Shown here: one piece after another, positions 1-9,354 of the stretch | How positions within the stretch are numbered: the first letter of the stretch is position 1 | How the letters are laid out: each line of letters opens with the position of its first letter | Assembly (NCBI GenBank): GCA_015099395.1 | Contig: AP024096.1 | Coordinates: 4,278,001 to 4,342,000, forward strand | Source: Ktedonobacteria bacterium brp13 | Lineage (GTDB): Bacteria > Chloroflexota > Ktedonobacteria > Ktedonobacterales > Ktedonobacteraceae | Direction of reading: 5' to 3' | DNA length: 64,000 nucleotides | Position numbers and translations under genes: made by a program | The notes under the pieces: model-generated | Seen by the model: only the letters and a program-made list of their open reading frames with translations | Database searches by the model: none | What the model was told of the DNA's origin: nothing

Positions 1-768
1 AGCCATATCCTGGGCAATAAACGCCGTTCGTTTGATATCTATCTCCCCCCTACCTATAACATCACCACAAAACGCTATCCAACGATGTATCTGCTGCATG
101 GATCACCGGGCTTGATTACCGATTGGGCCAGTGGTGGAAAAGCAACCGAGTCAGCGAACACTTTAATCGGCCTGGGACAGACAGCTGAGATGATTATGGT
201 CTTCCCAGATGGTAACGGTAGTGGCAAGCTTATACCTAGCGAATGGGGCAATAGCGGCAACGGCAAGCAACTCATGGAGACATACGTCGCCAGTGAACTT
301 GTGCATTATGTCGATCAACACTATCGTACGGTCCCTAAAGCCAGCTACCGCGCCATCGGCGGTCTCTCAATGGGCGGCTTCGGAGCAGCTAATATCGCTA
401 TTCATCACCCAGATGTCTTCGGCAATGTGATCGCTCTCGGTGGTTACTTCACTGCATATGCAGAAGCAGACCGCGTCTGGGGCAGCAATATAAGTTATCT
501 TAACTACAACAGTCCACTCGACGAGATCAAAGTAGATCCCCTGGCAGATAAGCTCCATTTCTTCCTGGGGGCAGCAACACAAGATCAGCCTTATTATAAG
601 TACACGATCCAATTCGCAAATCAATTAAAAGCAGAACACATCAGCTATGCACTGACCACCGAACCAGGACATCATTCCTGGAAAGTATGGGCCGACCAGC
701 TCTATCGCTCCTTACTCTGGATCAAATGGGGTCCTACCCATGTTCCACCACAGATAGTTCAGAGGTAA
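1..768 (+). CDS. Esterase (esterase D-like alpha/beta hydrolase), 5' end outside window
   Basis: The frame is open from base 1, so the start lies upstream; 255 codons are visible. The first residues (GNKRRSFDIYLPPTYN, then YLLHGSPG with the oxyanion-hole HG) are typical of the esterase D / feruloyl-esterase-like family of serine hydrolases. The nucleophile sits in GGLSMGGFGA (Ser of GxSxGG) and the catalytic His is probably in EPGHHSWKVW near the C-terminus. The family hydrolyses carboxylic esters; the substrate cannot be told. The missing N-terminus could carry a signal peptide. A strong terminator follows directly, so the gene ends its own transcription unit. Confidence 0.85.
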   Translation, partial: SHILGNKRRSFDIYLPPTYNITTKRYPTMYLLHGSPGLITDWASGGKATESANTLIGLGQTAEMIMVFPDGNGSGKLIPSEWGNSGNGKQLMETYVASELVHYVDQHYRTVPKASYRAIGGLSMGGFGAANIAIHHPDVFGNVIALGGYFTAYAEADRVWGSNISYLNYNSPLDEIKVDPLADKLHFFLGAATQDQPYYKYTIQFANQLKAEHISYALTTEPGHHSWKVWADQLYRSLLWIKWGPTHVPPQIVQR

Positions 769-781
769 AACGCCCCCCAGC

Positions 782-829
782 AAAAAGCCGGTGGCCGTCG
801 AAGCCATATTCGACGGCCACCGGCTTTTT
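782..829 (+). terminator. Rho-independent terminator after the esterase
   Basis: A perfect 21-bp inverted repeat (782-802 with 809-829) with a 6-nt loop, beginning with an A run and ending with a T run. The symmetry could let it work in both directions, but only the plus-strand gene ends here. Confidence 0.93.
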
Positions 830-835
830 AAGAAC

Positions 836-867
836 TTGACAGGCCTCTTAAACTGAATTATAATTCA
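836..867 (+). promoter_or_regulatory. TetR-gene promoter with palindromic operator; leaderless start
   Basis: Consensus -35 TTGACA at 836-841, a 17-bp spacer, and consensus -10 TATAAT at 859-864. The -10 is embedded in the perfect 14-bp palindrome TGAATTATAATTCA (854-867), a natural autorepressor site. The ATG at 871 lies 7 nt after the -10, where transcription should begin, so the message is predicted to be leaderless. No Shine-Dalgarno sequence precedes it. Confidence 0.8.
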
Positions 868-870
868 TTT

Positions 871-1521
871 ATGAATGATGGTTCAATGGCTGCATTGACA
901 GCCAGACAAAATCGAGGAGCCAAACGCAGAGCCCGGACGCATGCAGAACTACTTGCGGCTGCACGCAAGGTCTTTGCACAACGTGGCTATTATGATGCCA
1001 GCATCCTCGACATTACAGCTGCAGCCGACATGGGAGTAGGCACCTTCTACCTGCACTTCAAGGATAAAGACGATGCATTTAATACGTTGATCGATGAAGT
1101 TTTGCAGGCCCTGGAAGAAAAGATTGTCCTTGAGGTACATCAGCAGGGGACGATCTCGCTACAGGGGGTTATTCGCTCTATCTTCCTTAATGCCTATGAG
1201 AACCGCGACCTCTATCGTATCGCACTCAATAGGAGTAGCAACGTCAAACGCTACCTGGATATTGAAGATATGATGGCAAAGGGGATTCAGCGAGCATTCG
1301 ATCAGCTGGGTGACGCAAGCGTATTCGGTGCACAAAATACTTATCTGTTAGCACGTCTGACCACAGGAATGATTGCGCAGGGCATCACCTGGTGGTTTGA
1401 TAGTGATGAACCAGGACCAGAACAGATGGCAGCGCAGGTTATCTCTCTCTTAGAGCATGGCCTCCCTGCTACGTTGTTTCATACGCACCCATTAGAATCA
1501 TCAGCTCAGGCCGACGAATAG
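871..1521 (+). CDS. TetR/AcrR-family transcriptional regulator
   Basis: A 216-residue protein with a TetR N-terminal helix-turn-helix at about residues 20-66 (RTHAELLAAARKVFAQRG, then DITAAADMGVGTFYLHFKDK). The C-terminal three quarters is the variable ligand and dimerisation domain. It lies 95 bp upstream of a CYP102 P450 on the same strand. In Bacillus megaterium the P450 BM3 gene is controlled by the TetR-family repressor Bm3R1, which fatty acids relieve, so a fatty-acid-responsive repressor of the P450 and of itself is a reasonable inference. The palindrome over its own -10 supports autorepression. The ATG at 871 is the only sensible start and has no SD because the transcript is probably leaderless. 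Confidence 0.9.
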   Translation: MNDGSMAALTARQNRGAKRRARTHAELLAAARKVFAQRGYYDASILDITAAADMGVGTFYLHFKDKDDAFNTLIDEVLQALEEKIVLEVHQQGTISLQGVIRSIFLNAYENRDLYRIALNRSSNVKRYLDIEDMMAKGIQRAFDQLGDASVFGAQNTYLLARLTTGMIAQGITWWFDSDEPGPEQMAAQVISLLEHGLPATLFHTHPLESSAQADE

Positions 1522-1616
1522 GCACGCCTATCTCTATCTAATATCTATACGTAACTATTTGTTTCTGACAACAGTATGTCTATACAAAAGTTCATGCGGA
1601 GGTCTTTTTACACTCT

Positions 1617-4600
1617 ATGTCTACTAAAGTTTTTACACCTATTCCACAGCCAAAAGAGAAACCAGTCTTTGGTAACCTCCTCGATATTAGCGGAAAAGTG
1701 CCCGTCCAACGTATGATGAGCCTTGCACGCGAGTACGGCCCCATCTACAAGTTACAGATCCCGGGCCGCAATCCGCTTGTCATTGTCTCCGGCTATGCTT
1801 TAGCCAATGAGCTCTCCGATGAAACACGCTTCGATAAAAAAGTCTGGGCTCCCCTGGGCAGGGTGCGTACATTCGCAGGTGACGGCCTGTTTACGGCACA
1901 TACAGATGAACCTAACTGGCACAAAGCCCATAATATCCTACTGCCTAACTTTGGCATGAAGGCCATGCAAGGCTACCTACCCATGATGGTCGATATCGCT
2001 GAACAATTGGTCGGCAAATGGGAGCGTCTGAACTCAGACGACGAAGTCGATATACCAAACGAGATGACACGCTTAACCCTCGATACTATCGGCCTCTGCG
2101 GTTTCGACTACCGTTTTAACTCCTTCTATAAAGAAGAGATGCACCCTTTCATCACCAGCCTAGCCGATGCGTTGGGAGAGGCTCTCTCACGGGGTTCTCG
2201 TCTGCCCATTGAAGATAAGCTGATGATCCACAAGCATCATCAGTTCCAGGCCAACGTCAAATTGATGAACGATCTGGTTGATCGCATTATTCAAGAGCGG
2301 CGGACCAGTGGCGAAGATCTATCAGAGAAAAAAGATCTGCTGAGCTATATGCTTACCGGCGTCGATAAGCAGAGCGGCGAACAGTTGGATGATACCAACA
2401 TCCGCTATCAGATCATTACGTTCCTGATCGCAGGCCACGAAACGACCAGCGGTCTGCTCTCCTTCACTATCTATCAACTTCTGCACCACCATGCAATCCT
2501 GCAAAAAGCGTACGAAGAGGTTGACCGCGTCCTCGGTGCTGACCTGAGTGCCAGGCCGACCTTCAATCAGGTCAACCAGTTGCACTATGTTACGCAGATC
2601 CTCAAGGAGTCTCTGCGCCTGTGGCCGACGGCACCTGCCTTTGCACTCTATCCACGTGAGGGTGAGGCTATTATCGGTGGAAAATACAAGATCACCGCTG
2701 ATGATGACGTCGCAGTCTTAATCCCGATGTTGCATCGTGATAGAGCGATCTGGGGTGATGATGCTGAGGAGTTCAATCCAGAGCGCCTTACGGTCGAGAA
2801 AGAGCAGCAGCTACCCCCTAATGCCTACAAACCGTTTGGGAATGGACAACGAGCCTGTATCGGTCGTCAGTTCGCGCTGCAAGAGGCGGCTCTGGTCCTT
2901 GGTATGCTCTTACAGCGCTTCAAATTTATCGACGCAACCAACTATCAACTCAAGATCAAAGAGACCTTGACGCTGAAGCCCGACAACTTTAAGATCAAAA
3001 TCAAAAAACGTACCGCTGCTGATCGTTCGGTTATTGTACGCCCACAAGAGAGCGTGCAGACACAGAATACTACGCCGATCGTGAAGAGCCACCCGCAAGT
3101 GCACGTGCCGAAACACCATACAGGGCTGACGGTCCTCTTCGGCTCCAACATGGGCGGCTCAGAAGAGATCGCGACCCGCATTGCTGAAGACGGCGCGCTG
3201 TATGGCTTCGATGTGCAGCAGGCAGACCTTGATGACTACACAAATAAACTGCCAGAGGACGGCGCGTTGATCGTGGTCACGGCCTCCTACAATGGCACAC
3301 CACCCGATAATGCGGAGAAGTTCTGTACCTGGCTACGCTCAGACACTATCGCTAACGACGCCTTCAAGCATGTGAAGTATACCGTCTTCGGTTGCGGGAA
3401 CCGCGACTGGGCCGCAACGTTCCAGGCGATCCCGCATCTGATCGATGAGAAGCTGGCCGCACATGGCGCGCAGCGCATCTACCCATCTGGTGAAGGTGAT
3501 CAGCGCGACGACTTCGATGGGCAGTTCGAGAACTGGTACCAGAACCTCTGGCGTACCCTCTTCAAAGAGCTCGCCATCGATGCGCAGATCCTAGAAGAGC
3601 AGCAGAGCATTGGCACGGCTTTTGAGGTTGAGATTATCAAGTCGGAGCAGATCAATCCTTTGGTAAAATCCTTTGGGGCACGCCCTGTTACGGTCCGAGT
3701 GAACCGTGAGCTGCACAATAAAGAGGGTGAATTTGCTTCGGAGCGTTCGACGCGCCATATCGAGTTCGAACTACCAGAGGGCGTTAGCTATCGTACCGGC
3801 TGGCATCTGGGCATCATTCCGCGCAACAACGAAGAGCAGGTCAAACGCATTGCGCGCCGCTTCAACTTCAGTCCGGATACCTACATCCGTCTGCACAAGA
3901 ACGACCAGCGCAAAAGCAATCTACCAACCGAGACACCGGTCTCGCTCTACGCACTGCTCACCGACTATGTTGAACTGCAAGATGTCGCCACACGTAAACA
4001 AGTCAAGACCCTGGCGGACTTCACAGAGTGTCCACCGGACAAGCGCAAACTGATGGCACTCTCTGGTGACGACGATGCGAGCATCGCACGATACAAGAAC
4101 GAGATTCTGACAAAGCGCAAATCACTGATAGACCTGCTCGAAGAGTTCCAGGCCTGTGAGTTACCATTTAGCGCGTATCTGGAGATGCTGCCAGCCCTGC
4201 GTCCACGCTACTACTCGATCTCGTCTGCTCCTCAGCAAGACGCGCAGAGCTGTAGTATTACACTGGGAGTCGTCGAAGCACCTGCAAAGTCGGGTCAAGG
4301 TCAATTCCACGGAGTCTGCTCCAGCTACCTCAGCAAGCGCGAACCAGGCGAACAGATCGATGCCTTCATTCAGGATACACACTCAACCTTTATGCTACCG
4401 GAAGAGACAAGCGCGCCCATCATCATGGTTGGACCGGGAACCGGTGTTGCTCCATACCGTGGCTTCTTGCAGGAGCGGGCAGCGTTACAAGCACAGGGTA
4501 GCACGATCGGTGAGTCGCTACTCTTCTTTGGCTGCCGCCATCCGCAGCAGGACTACATCTACGAAGATGAGTTCAAGTCCTTTGCCGAGCAGGGAGTGAC

Positions 4601-4874
4601 AGAGCTCTATACAGCGTTCTCACGCGGGGAAGGACACGAAAAGATGTATGTCCAGGACCAGATCCTGGCCCACAAAGAGCGCGTCTGGGAGTTGCTCCAG
4701 CAGGATGCATACATCTACGTGTGCGGCGACGCCAGCGCTATGGCACCCGATGTCCGCAAAGCGTTCGCTATGCTTTATATGGAGAAGAGTGGAGCCTCCG
4801 AGCAAGAGGCCGAGCAATGGCTCGCAGCATTGACCACGAACAACCACTACCTGGTCGACATCTGGCCTGCGTAA
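1617..4874 (+). CDS. CYP102-family self-sufficient cytochrome P450 / P450 reductase (P450 BM3 homologue)
   Basis: A 1085-residue fusion close to BM3 length. The P450 domain (about 1-465) shows AGHETTS on the I helix, KESLR (ExxR), and the haem loop FGNGQRACIGRQFA with ligand Cys414. GDGLFT matches the segment holding Phe87 in BM3. The FMN flavodoxin domain starts near 503 (LFGSNMGGSEEIA). The FAD/NADPH domain has RPRYYSISS and GPGTGVAPYRGFLQER and ends in DIWPA with the stacking Trp. The family hydroxylates medium- and long-chain fatty acids near the omega end using NADPH and O2, in the cytosol. GGAGG (1598-1602) lies 14 nt before the ATG, slightly far. It is probably controlled by the upstream TetR protein. 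CYP102 enzymes are known from Ktedonobacter as well as Bacillus. Confidence 0.97.
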   Translation: MSTKVFTPIPQPKEKPVFGNLLDISGKVPVQRMMSLAREYGPIYKLQIPGRNPLVIVSGYALANELSDETRFDKKVWAPLGRVRTFAGDGLFTAHTDEPNWHKAHNILLPNFGMKAMQGYLPMMVDIAEQLVGKWERLNSDDEVDIPNEMTRLTLDTIGLCGFDYRFNSFYKEEMHPFITSLADALGEALSRGSRLPIEDKLMIHKHHQFQANVKLMNDLVDRIIQERRTSGEDLSEKKDLLSYMLTGVDKQSGEQLDDTNIRYQIITFLIAGHETTSGLLSFTIYQLLHHHAILQKAYEEVDRVLGADLSARPTFNQVNQLHYVTQILKESLRLWPTAPAFALYPREGEAIIGGKYKITADDDVAVLIPMLHRDRAIWGDDAEEFNPERLTVEKEQQLPPNAYKPFGNGQRACIGRQFALQEAALVLGMLLQRFKFIDATNYQLKIKETLTLKPDNFKIKIKKRTAADRSVIVRPQESVQTQNTTPIVKSHPQVHVPKHHTGLTVLFGSNMGGSEEIATRIAEDGALYGFDVQQADLDDYTNKLPEDGALIVVTASYNGTPPDNAEKFCTWLRSDTIANDAFKHVKYTVFGCGNRDWAATFQAIPHLIDEKLAAHGAQRIYPSGEGDQRDDFDGQFENWYQNLWRTLFKELAIDAQILEEQQSIGTAFEVEIIKSEQINPLVKSFGARPVTVRVNRELHNKEGEFASERSTRHIEFELPEGVSYRTGWHLGIIPRNNEEQVKRIARRFNFSPDTYIRLHKNDQRKSNLPTETPVSLYALLTDYVELQDVATRKQVKTLADFTECPPDKRKLMALSGDDDASIARYKNEILTKRKSLIDLLEEFQACELPFSAYLEMLPALRPRYYSISSAPQQDAQSCSITLGVVEAPAKSGQGQFHGVCSSYLSKREPGEQIDAFIQDTHSTFMLPEETSAPIIMVGPGTGVAPYRGFLQERAALQAQGSTIGESLLFFGCRHPQQDYIYEDEFKSFAEQGVTELYTAFSRGEGHEKMYVQDQILAHKERVWELLQQDAYIYVCGDASAMAPDVRKAFAMLYMEKSGASEQEAEQWLAALTTNNHYLVDIWPA

Positions 4875-4896
4875 GCGAGCAGAGACCAGCAGCGAC

Positions 4897-4947
4897 ACGC
4901 GCGGATGGGTTACCAGTATTTTCGCTATTCGGTACCCATCCGCGCGT
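4897..4947. terminator. Hairpin between convergent P450 and SWIM genes
   Basis: A 17-18-bp inverted repeat (4897-4914 with 4931-4947, one bulged T) sits between two convergent stop codons. There is no strong T tract on either side, so it may stop transcription imperfectly in both directions. Confidence 0.7.
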
Positions 4948-4991
4948 ATTATACAGCGTGTGACACCACTGCATGCTGCGAAGGACAGGGA

Positions 4992-6923
4992 TTACAAGCT
5001 GTATTTATCCAGCAGTTCCAGGAACATGAGCTTACGATTGTAGTGGGTGCGGCATTGAGTGATATAACTCTGCCATGTTGCCTGCATACCACGCTTCCGA
5101 TAGAGCGCACGCACATCCAGGAGGTAGGCACAGGCCTGCTCATAGTAGGTACGATTCCCCACCGTAATATTTTTCTCCGCGCTCTTGAGATAGTAATTGG
5201 CAATCACCGAGGGATGGGTATCTTCAGCCCTCTTGAGTGCCTCATTGACAGGACGCTGAAACTCCTCGGAATAGCGCTTCATGTCGGTCATATGCACAAC
5301 ATCGACCAGAAGATCGGAATCATTCTCTTCCAGAGCGATCTCAAACTGCAGCAAGAAGAGCTGATGATTAGAAAGGATTTTGAAGAGCTCTGCACGCACC
5401 TTCAGCCAATCTCCCAGCAGAGCCGCCAGCGGACGAATGCGGCGATAGATGTCTAGCGATGGCACGTTTCTATACTGCGCCATCGCCGTTTTCATATGGC
5501 TACGAGCAACCAGTTGATCGCTGGCATTCTCACGCAACCAGCGCAATATATCTTCATTGCGTGTCCGCCATGCAACCTCTTGCAGATAGGGACGGACAGC
5601 ATCCACCTGCTCGTACTGAGAGAAGAGCTCCGCCATCCGTGGCAACATCGCGATTGAGGCACTGGAGATGTAGGTAAGCGCCTCCTCAGCACGTCTCCGT
5701 TGCAATAGACGAGAGATGGCAGGATAGACCAGGGTATACGTACAACAGATGCTTAGATAATCGTCATCGCTCAGCCACGCAACCACCTCATCATCTGCAA
5801 AAGACTGCATCTCATCTGGACTCTCTACACTACTCTGTCGTGCATAGAATGCCTCGAAGGCAAAGAGCAGCAAGACAAAGCGCTCTAAAACATCGACGGT
5901 CTCAGAGGTGCGAGCGCTAAGCTTCGTAGGGACTTCATTCTCAATGAAACTGGCATACCAGGGTCGGCGCAAGATCGCATAGGCATAGATGTCACTCTCC
6001 TCCACCGGCTGATTCTCTTGTAGTACAATATCCGCACGTACCCAATCAGCGATCGTTCTGCGCTCAGCAGAAGTGGCATGGTGTAATAGATACACACGAG
6101 GAAGAGTCGCAGATTCCACGAAATAGTCTAGAACATGCTCACCATTCGTGAGATGAAACCCTTCAATCAGCCAGAAGATGTACAGAAGCCGTGTGCGCTC
6201 CGGGCTATTGGCGGCTACATGCGGCCACCACGCAACGAGATTCTTGAGACAAGTGGCCAGCACGCTATCATAATCTTCAGTGCGCAAGAAGGAAAACTTA
6301 TAATGCTCAAAGTAGTTCGTCAAGAGCACCTGATAGATGGTCAACGCAGTGGCGTAATCATGCTTCTTCACAAAAAGTTCTGCATTCTGCATGATCCCAA
6401 AAAGTCCTTCAGCAGCGCGGCGGCCCGCATCCCAATCGGACGCAAGATTGCGAAACACATACTCAACCTTACGTTGATAAAGCTGCATATTGATAGCAAC
6501 ATTGTCATGAGAGCTCATCGTCAGCACAGTATCTTCGAGATCAGGATCTTTCTCGATCATCTGCTTAAGTATATCGATCAACTCTTCACGACTGAAACCA
6601 GCGAGAATTATATCTGGGGACGCCGTCTCAATAAAGCGCGTTGGAGAGAGAACCCACGTCTGTAAGAGAGCCACAACATGTTTGCAGCAAATCTTCAGTG
6701 GACAGGAACACATAGCGCTGACGATAACCCCTTGCTCATTAAAGACCACATTCACCCGATAGGTCTCGTCATGCGAACCTTCGCACTTCGCCGTAAGAGT
6801 CAGATCATAGCGCCGGGGATCGAAGACGCGATCCTGGCGAAAGTAACCCAGGCCACGTTGATAATTCCCCTCATTGACAAAGTCACGAATATCCTCTTCC
6901 GTAAGAACAGGTATATTGCTCAT
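4992..6923 (-). CDS. SWIM zinc-finger domain protein, helical repeat-like
   Basis: A 643-residue protein with a SWIM zinc finger at about residues 50-75: CSCPLKICCKH fits CxCx(n)CxH. SWIM domains bind DNA, RNA or protein. The rest (about 100-640) is alpha-helical and repetitive in character (for example ERTRLLYIFWLIEGF, AEEALTYISSASI), perhaps TPR-like, with no catalytic motif that I recognise. The ATG at 6923 was chosen because AAGGGG (6933-6938) lies 9 nt upstream; the in-frame TTG at 6932 overlaps this SD. The family often sits near SNF2-type helicases, but none is visible here. Function unknown. Confidence 0.85.
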   Translation of the reverse strand: MSNIPVLTEEDIRDFVNEGNYQRGLGYFRQDRVFDPRRYDLTLTAKCEGSHDETYRVNVVFNEQGVIVSAMCSCPLKICCKHVVALLQTWVLSPTRFIETASPDIILAGFSREELIDILKQMIEKDPDLEDTVLTMSSHDNVAINMQLYQRKVEYVFRNLASDWDAGRRAAEGLFGIMQNAELFVKKHDYATALTIYQVLLTNYFEHYKFSFLRTEDYDSVLATCLKNLVAWWPHVAANSPERTRLLYIFWLIEGFHLTNGEHVLDYFVESATLPRVYLLHHATSAERRTIADWVRADIVLQENQPVEESDIYAYAILRRPWYASFIENEVPTKLSARTSETVDVLERFVLLLFAFEAFYARQSSVESPDEMQSFADDEVVAWLSDDDYLSICCTYTLVYPAISRLLQRRRAEEALTYISSASIAMLPRMAELFSQYEQVDAVRPYLQEVAWRTRNEDILRWLRENASDQLVARSHMKTAMAQYRNVPSLDIYRRIRPLAALLGDWLKVRAELFKILSNHQLFLLQFEIALEENDSDLLVDVVHMTDMKRYSEEFQRPVNEALKRAEDTHPSVIANYYLKSAEKNITVGNRTYYEQACAYLLDVRALYRKRGMQATWQSYITQCRTHYNRKLMFLELLDKYSL

Positions 6924-7033
6924 ACCAAACAACCCCTTCCCATCATCTTTTCACATGATACCGCCCCTATACTAGCATATCCTGCCCGTTTAGTCGCTCA
7001 TACCCTGACTTTTTGTCACTTATTTACCACAAC

Positions 7034-7066
7034 AAAAAAAAGACACAATCTATACTAGATTGCGTC
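7034..7066 (-). terminator. Rho-independent terminator after the first Uma2 gene
   Basis: On the minus strand an 11-bp stem (7056-7066 with 7042-7052, one mismatch, 3-nt loop) is followed by eight T (7034-7041). It is well placed about 80 bp after the stop of the 7144-7842 gene. Confidence 0.85.
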
Positions 7067-7143
7067 CAGGAAATCCATCTGAGATCGATCCCATCTCCAT
7101 ATGCTAGACGGGGACAGGCTACAACGTGACCAATACTGCTCTC

Positions 7144-7842
7144 TCAATTTTGTTCTCGAAATTCCTCTGGAGCGTCTGCAAATTCTACATCTATATAGGC
7201 GTCTATGAGAGAAAAGTGTACACTTAAGCTGTTGAGCATAATTTCTTCGTTCTTTTCAAAGGCATCATAAATCCATTTGTTCTGCTCTTTGTGATAGATT
7301 TCTATTTTGGGCGCTTTCGCGTCAATCAGCATATATTCTTCTATTGTAGGATGTGAGCGATAATTTTTGAGTTTCCATGTTCTATCAGTAAGTTCTGTAC
7401 TGGGGGAAAGAACTTCAACCACGAGACGTGGGAATTGGATTGCCTGGACGGTGCCTCGGTCGCGTGCATCACAGGTCACGATCACGTCAGGATGGAAGTA
7501 ACGTGTTTCAGAGATGAAGACTTTCATGTCCGAGCTATAGGCACGACATGGACTGCCACGGAGAAGGCTCCAAAGAATCCTTTGCATATTGGATTTAATA
7601 GTATCATGATTGGCGGTTCCACCTGCCATAGCATACACATGGCCGTCAATATATTCGTAGCGTGTGTCGGGGTCGTTTTCTTCAAGCTGAAAATATTCTT
7701 CAACCGTCATGCTTTGAGGATGCTCTATCGCCATAAACCACTCATCCCTCTCTTTGTATGTAGGATCTGCTACCTCGGATACCTTTGATAGATCGCGGAC
7801 TGCTTGTGACAGTTCACTGGTTGGAACGAAACCGACGGGCAT
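7144..7842 (-). CDS. Uma2-family (DUF820) restriction-endonuclease-like protein
   Basis: MTVEEYFQLEENDPDTRYEYIDGHVYAMAGGT and VVEVLSPSTELTDRTWKLKNY are hallmarks of the Uma2/DUF820 family, which has a PD-(D/E)xK nuclease fold and is expanded in cyanobacteria and Chloroflexota. The likely metal-site residues are the Asp in FHPDVIV, the Glu in VVEVLSP and a Lys on the following strand. The biological role is not established. The full frame gives 232 residues; an internal ATG at 7734 (MAIEHPQS, residue 37) would match the usual family length and may be the true start, as neither has a strong SD. It may be a paralogue of the gene 300 bp upstream. Confidence 0.85.
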   Translation of the reverse strand: MPVGFVPTSELSQAVRDLSKVSEVADPTYKERDEWFMAIEHPQSMTVEEYFQLEENDPDTRYEYIDGHVYAMAGGTANHDTIKSNMQRILWSLLRGSPCRAYSSDMKVFISETRYFHPDVIVTCDARDRGTVQAIQFPRLVVEVLSPSTELTDRTWKLKNYRSHPTIEEYMLIDAKAPKIEIYHKEQNKWIYDAFEKNEEIMLNSLSVHFSLIDAYIDVEFADAPEEFREQN

Positions 7843-8134
7843 CGGTTCATCTCGAACTCTCCCTGCGTTACAGGCTTGTAAATCTTTTAGAGATGATTGT
7901 AGCGTAGGAAAACCTTAGCTTGCTGTTTATTTTTAGTACTTCGTCCAGGTCTTTAATTCTCGATGAAGAGATTCGCGGTTTCTTGTTTTTTGCTGTTTTT
8001 GGTTATCCTTCTTGAGCTCAAAATACCATCGTTTGTTTGTAGGTGTTTGTCTCGCGGGGCTCGTATTTGCCCGGGTTGCTGTACACGTTGCTGTATGGTT
8101 TTGTCCTGGGAGACCTGGGTGTTGCGACCCTAAG

Positions 8135-8746
8135 TTAGAAGTTGCCCTGATTATTCACCCTCTTGCGTTTAGTTTGTCTGCGCGTGGCCTGGAGATCCAT
8201 GCCTCGATAGAGCGTGTCGACGTCGAACTGGATGCCCAGATGTTCCAACCTGACCGTGCTGCCTGGTCCATAGGTGCGCAGCTTCCAGCCGTCTTCTTCG
8301 CGGTGATAGACTTCAATCCAGGTGCTCAGGGAATCGACAATCACGTACTCCTGAATAGTCGGGTAGGTGAGGTACGCACGCAGCTTTTCTCCGGTGTCGA
8401 TGGCCTCAGTACTGGGTGAAAGGACCTCAACGACCATGCACGGATGCAAGATAGAGTTGCCTAACCTCTGGTCGCTTTCGTCGCAACTGACACTGAGATC
8501 GGGGTAGACATAATAGGATTCTAACAACTCCAAGCGGATATCAGAATTATAGGTCCAGCAAGCACTCTGCTCTAAGGCTCTCTCTAACACGGCACCTAAC
8601 CGTGAAATGAGGGCGGAATGGTACGTGCTTCCACCGGCGAGCATTCTGACTTCGCCGTCCAGGTATTCATAGCGTGCGTCCTGGCTGTTGTTATCGAGTG
8701 CCAGGTAATCCTCGACACTCATGAAGAGGTATTCTGGAAGTGCCAT
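8135..8746 (-). CDS. Uma2-family (DUF820) restriction-endonuclease-like protein
   Basis: A 203-residue second Uma2 protein in tandem with the first. It shows MSVEDYLALDNNSQDARYEYLDGEVRMLAGGS, YVYPDLSVSCD, MVVEVLSPSTEAIDTGEKLRAY and a C-terminal IEVYHREEDGW strand. The ATG at 8746 has GAGGAG 6 nt upstream and was preferred over an ATG 33 nt earlier. The two copies share motifs but differ clearly, so this is not a recent duplication. No partner gene that would make them a toxin or restriction pair is visible. The 292 bp between them hold no feature I recognise. Confidence 0.88.
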   Translation of the reverse strand: MALPEYLFMSVEDYLALDNNSQDARYEYLDGEVRMLAGGSTYHSALISRLGAVLERALEQSACWTYNSDIRLELLESYYVYPDLSVSCDESDQRLGNSILHPCMVVEVLSPSTEAIDTGEKLRAYLTYPTIQEYVIVDSLSTWIEVYHREEDGWKLRTYGPGSTVRLEHLGIQFDVDTLYRGMDLQATRRQTKRKRVNNQGNF

Positions 8747-8837
8747 TGTTGCTCCTCTAATGTTGCTCTCCTGGATCATGGCCCTGCTTTCTAGATCATA
8801 CCATATTTTCCATGAACTGGTTTTATGGCTTGCCGTG

Positions 8838-8876
8838 TGGCGGATAGATGGCGGATAGATGGCGGATAGATGGCGG
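8838..8876. repeat. 11-bp tandem repeat, 3.5 copies
   Basis: The unit TGGCGGATAGA is repeated three times exactly, plus a 6-base partial copy, between the Uma2 gene and a tRNA gene. It is probably a short slippage-generated repeat and overlaps no supported gene. Confidence 0.9.
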
Positions 8877-9015
8877 AAAATAAGACAGGCACCTTTTAGG
8901 AATTACGATGCCCGTCTTATTGTGGCCTGGACAACGCCTGGTCTCTCCTGCTCGCATCAGACGATTCTCCGCCTGGTGCAACGTGTAAAGCGGCTTGCGG
9001 AACACCCCGACTGAC

Positions 9016-9056
9016 AAAAAGAAACACCAGGGTCATAGCTGACTCTGGTGTTTCTT
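9016..9056 (-). terminator. Terminator of the first tRNA-Asp gene
   Basis: On the minus strand a 12-bp stem (9045-9056 with 9019-9030 region; AAGAAACACCAG / CTGGTGTTTCTT) is followed by a T run, 5 nt after the tRNA 3' end. Confidence 0.9.
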
Positions 9057-9060
9057 AAAA

Positions 9061-9134
9061 CGGAACCGACGGGATTTGAACCCGCGATCTTCTGCGTGAC
9101 AGGCAGACATGTTAGGCCACTACACCACGGCTCC
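9061..9134 (-). tRNA. tRNA-Asp (GTC)
   Basis: A 74-nt cloverleaf: acceptor GGAGCCG / CGGTTCC with discriminator G, a D arm with GTAGTGG, anticodon stem TCTGC/GCAGA with loop CTGTCAC (anticodon GTC), and T arm GCGGGTTCAAATCCCGT. CCA is not encoded. It differs from the copy at 10301-10374 at only two positions. Confidence 0.97.
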
Positions 9135-9187
9135 ATCTGTCATTGTGTGCTCAACCAGCTTCACTAGCGGTCTCGCTCACGTGGCTA

Positions 9188-9216
9188 ATAATACCAGAGA
9201 AAACCTGCCTTGTCAA
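9188..9216 (-). promoter_or_regulatory. Promoter of the first tRNA-Asp gene
   Basis: On the minus strand TTGACA (9216-9211), a 17-bp spacer and TATTAT (9193-9188). The mature tRNA starts about 54 nt downstream of the -10, so a short 5' leader must be removed. The same arrangement precedes the second copy. Confidence 0.8.
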
Positions 9217-9354
9217 CACCCTATAGAAAATTATTGCTCGAACCTCTTGCCACACACATAGGCTACTACATGCTTGCATCACATATCTAGATGGTGTTAC
9301 TATGGAGGACAGGGAGTAACTATTTAACGTCAGCTCTCCACACACTCTCTTGGG

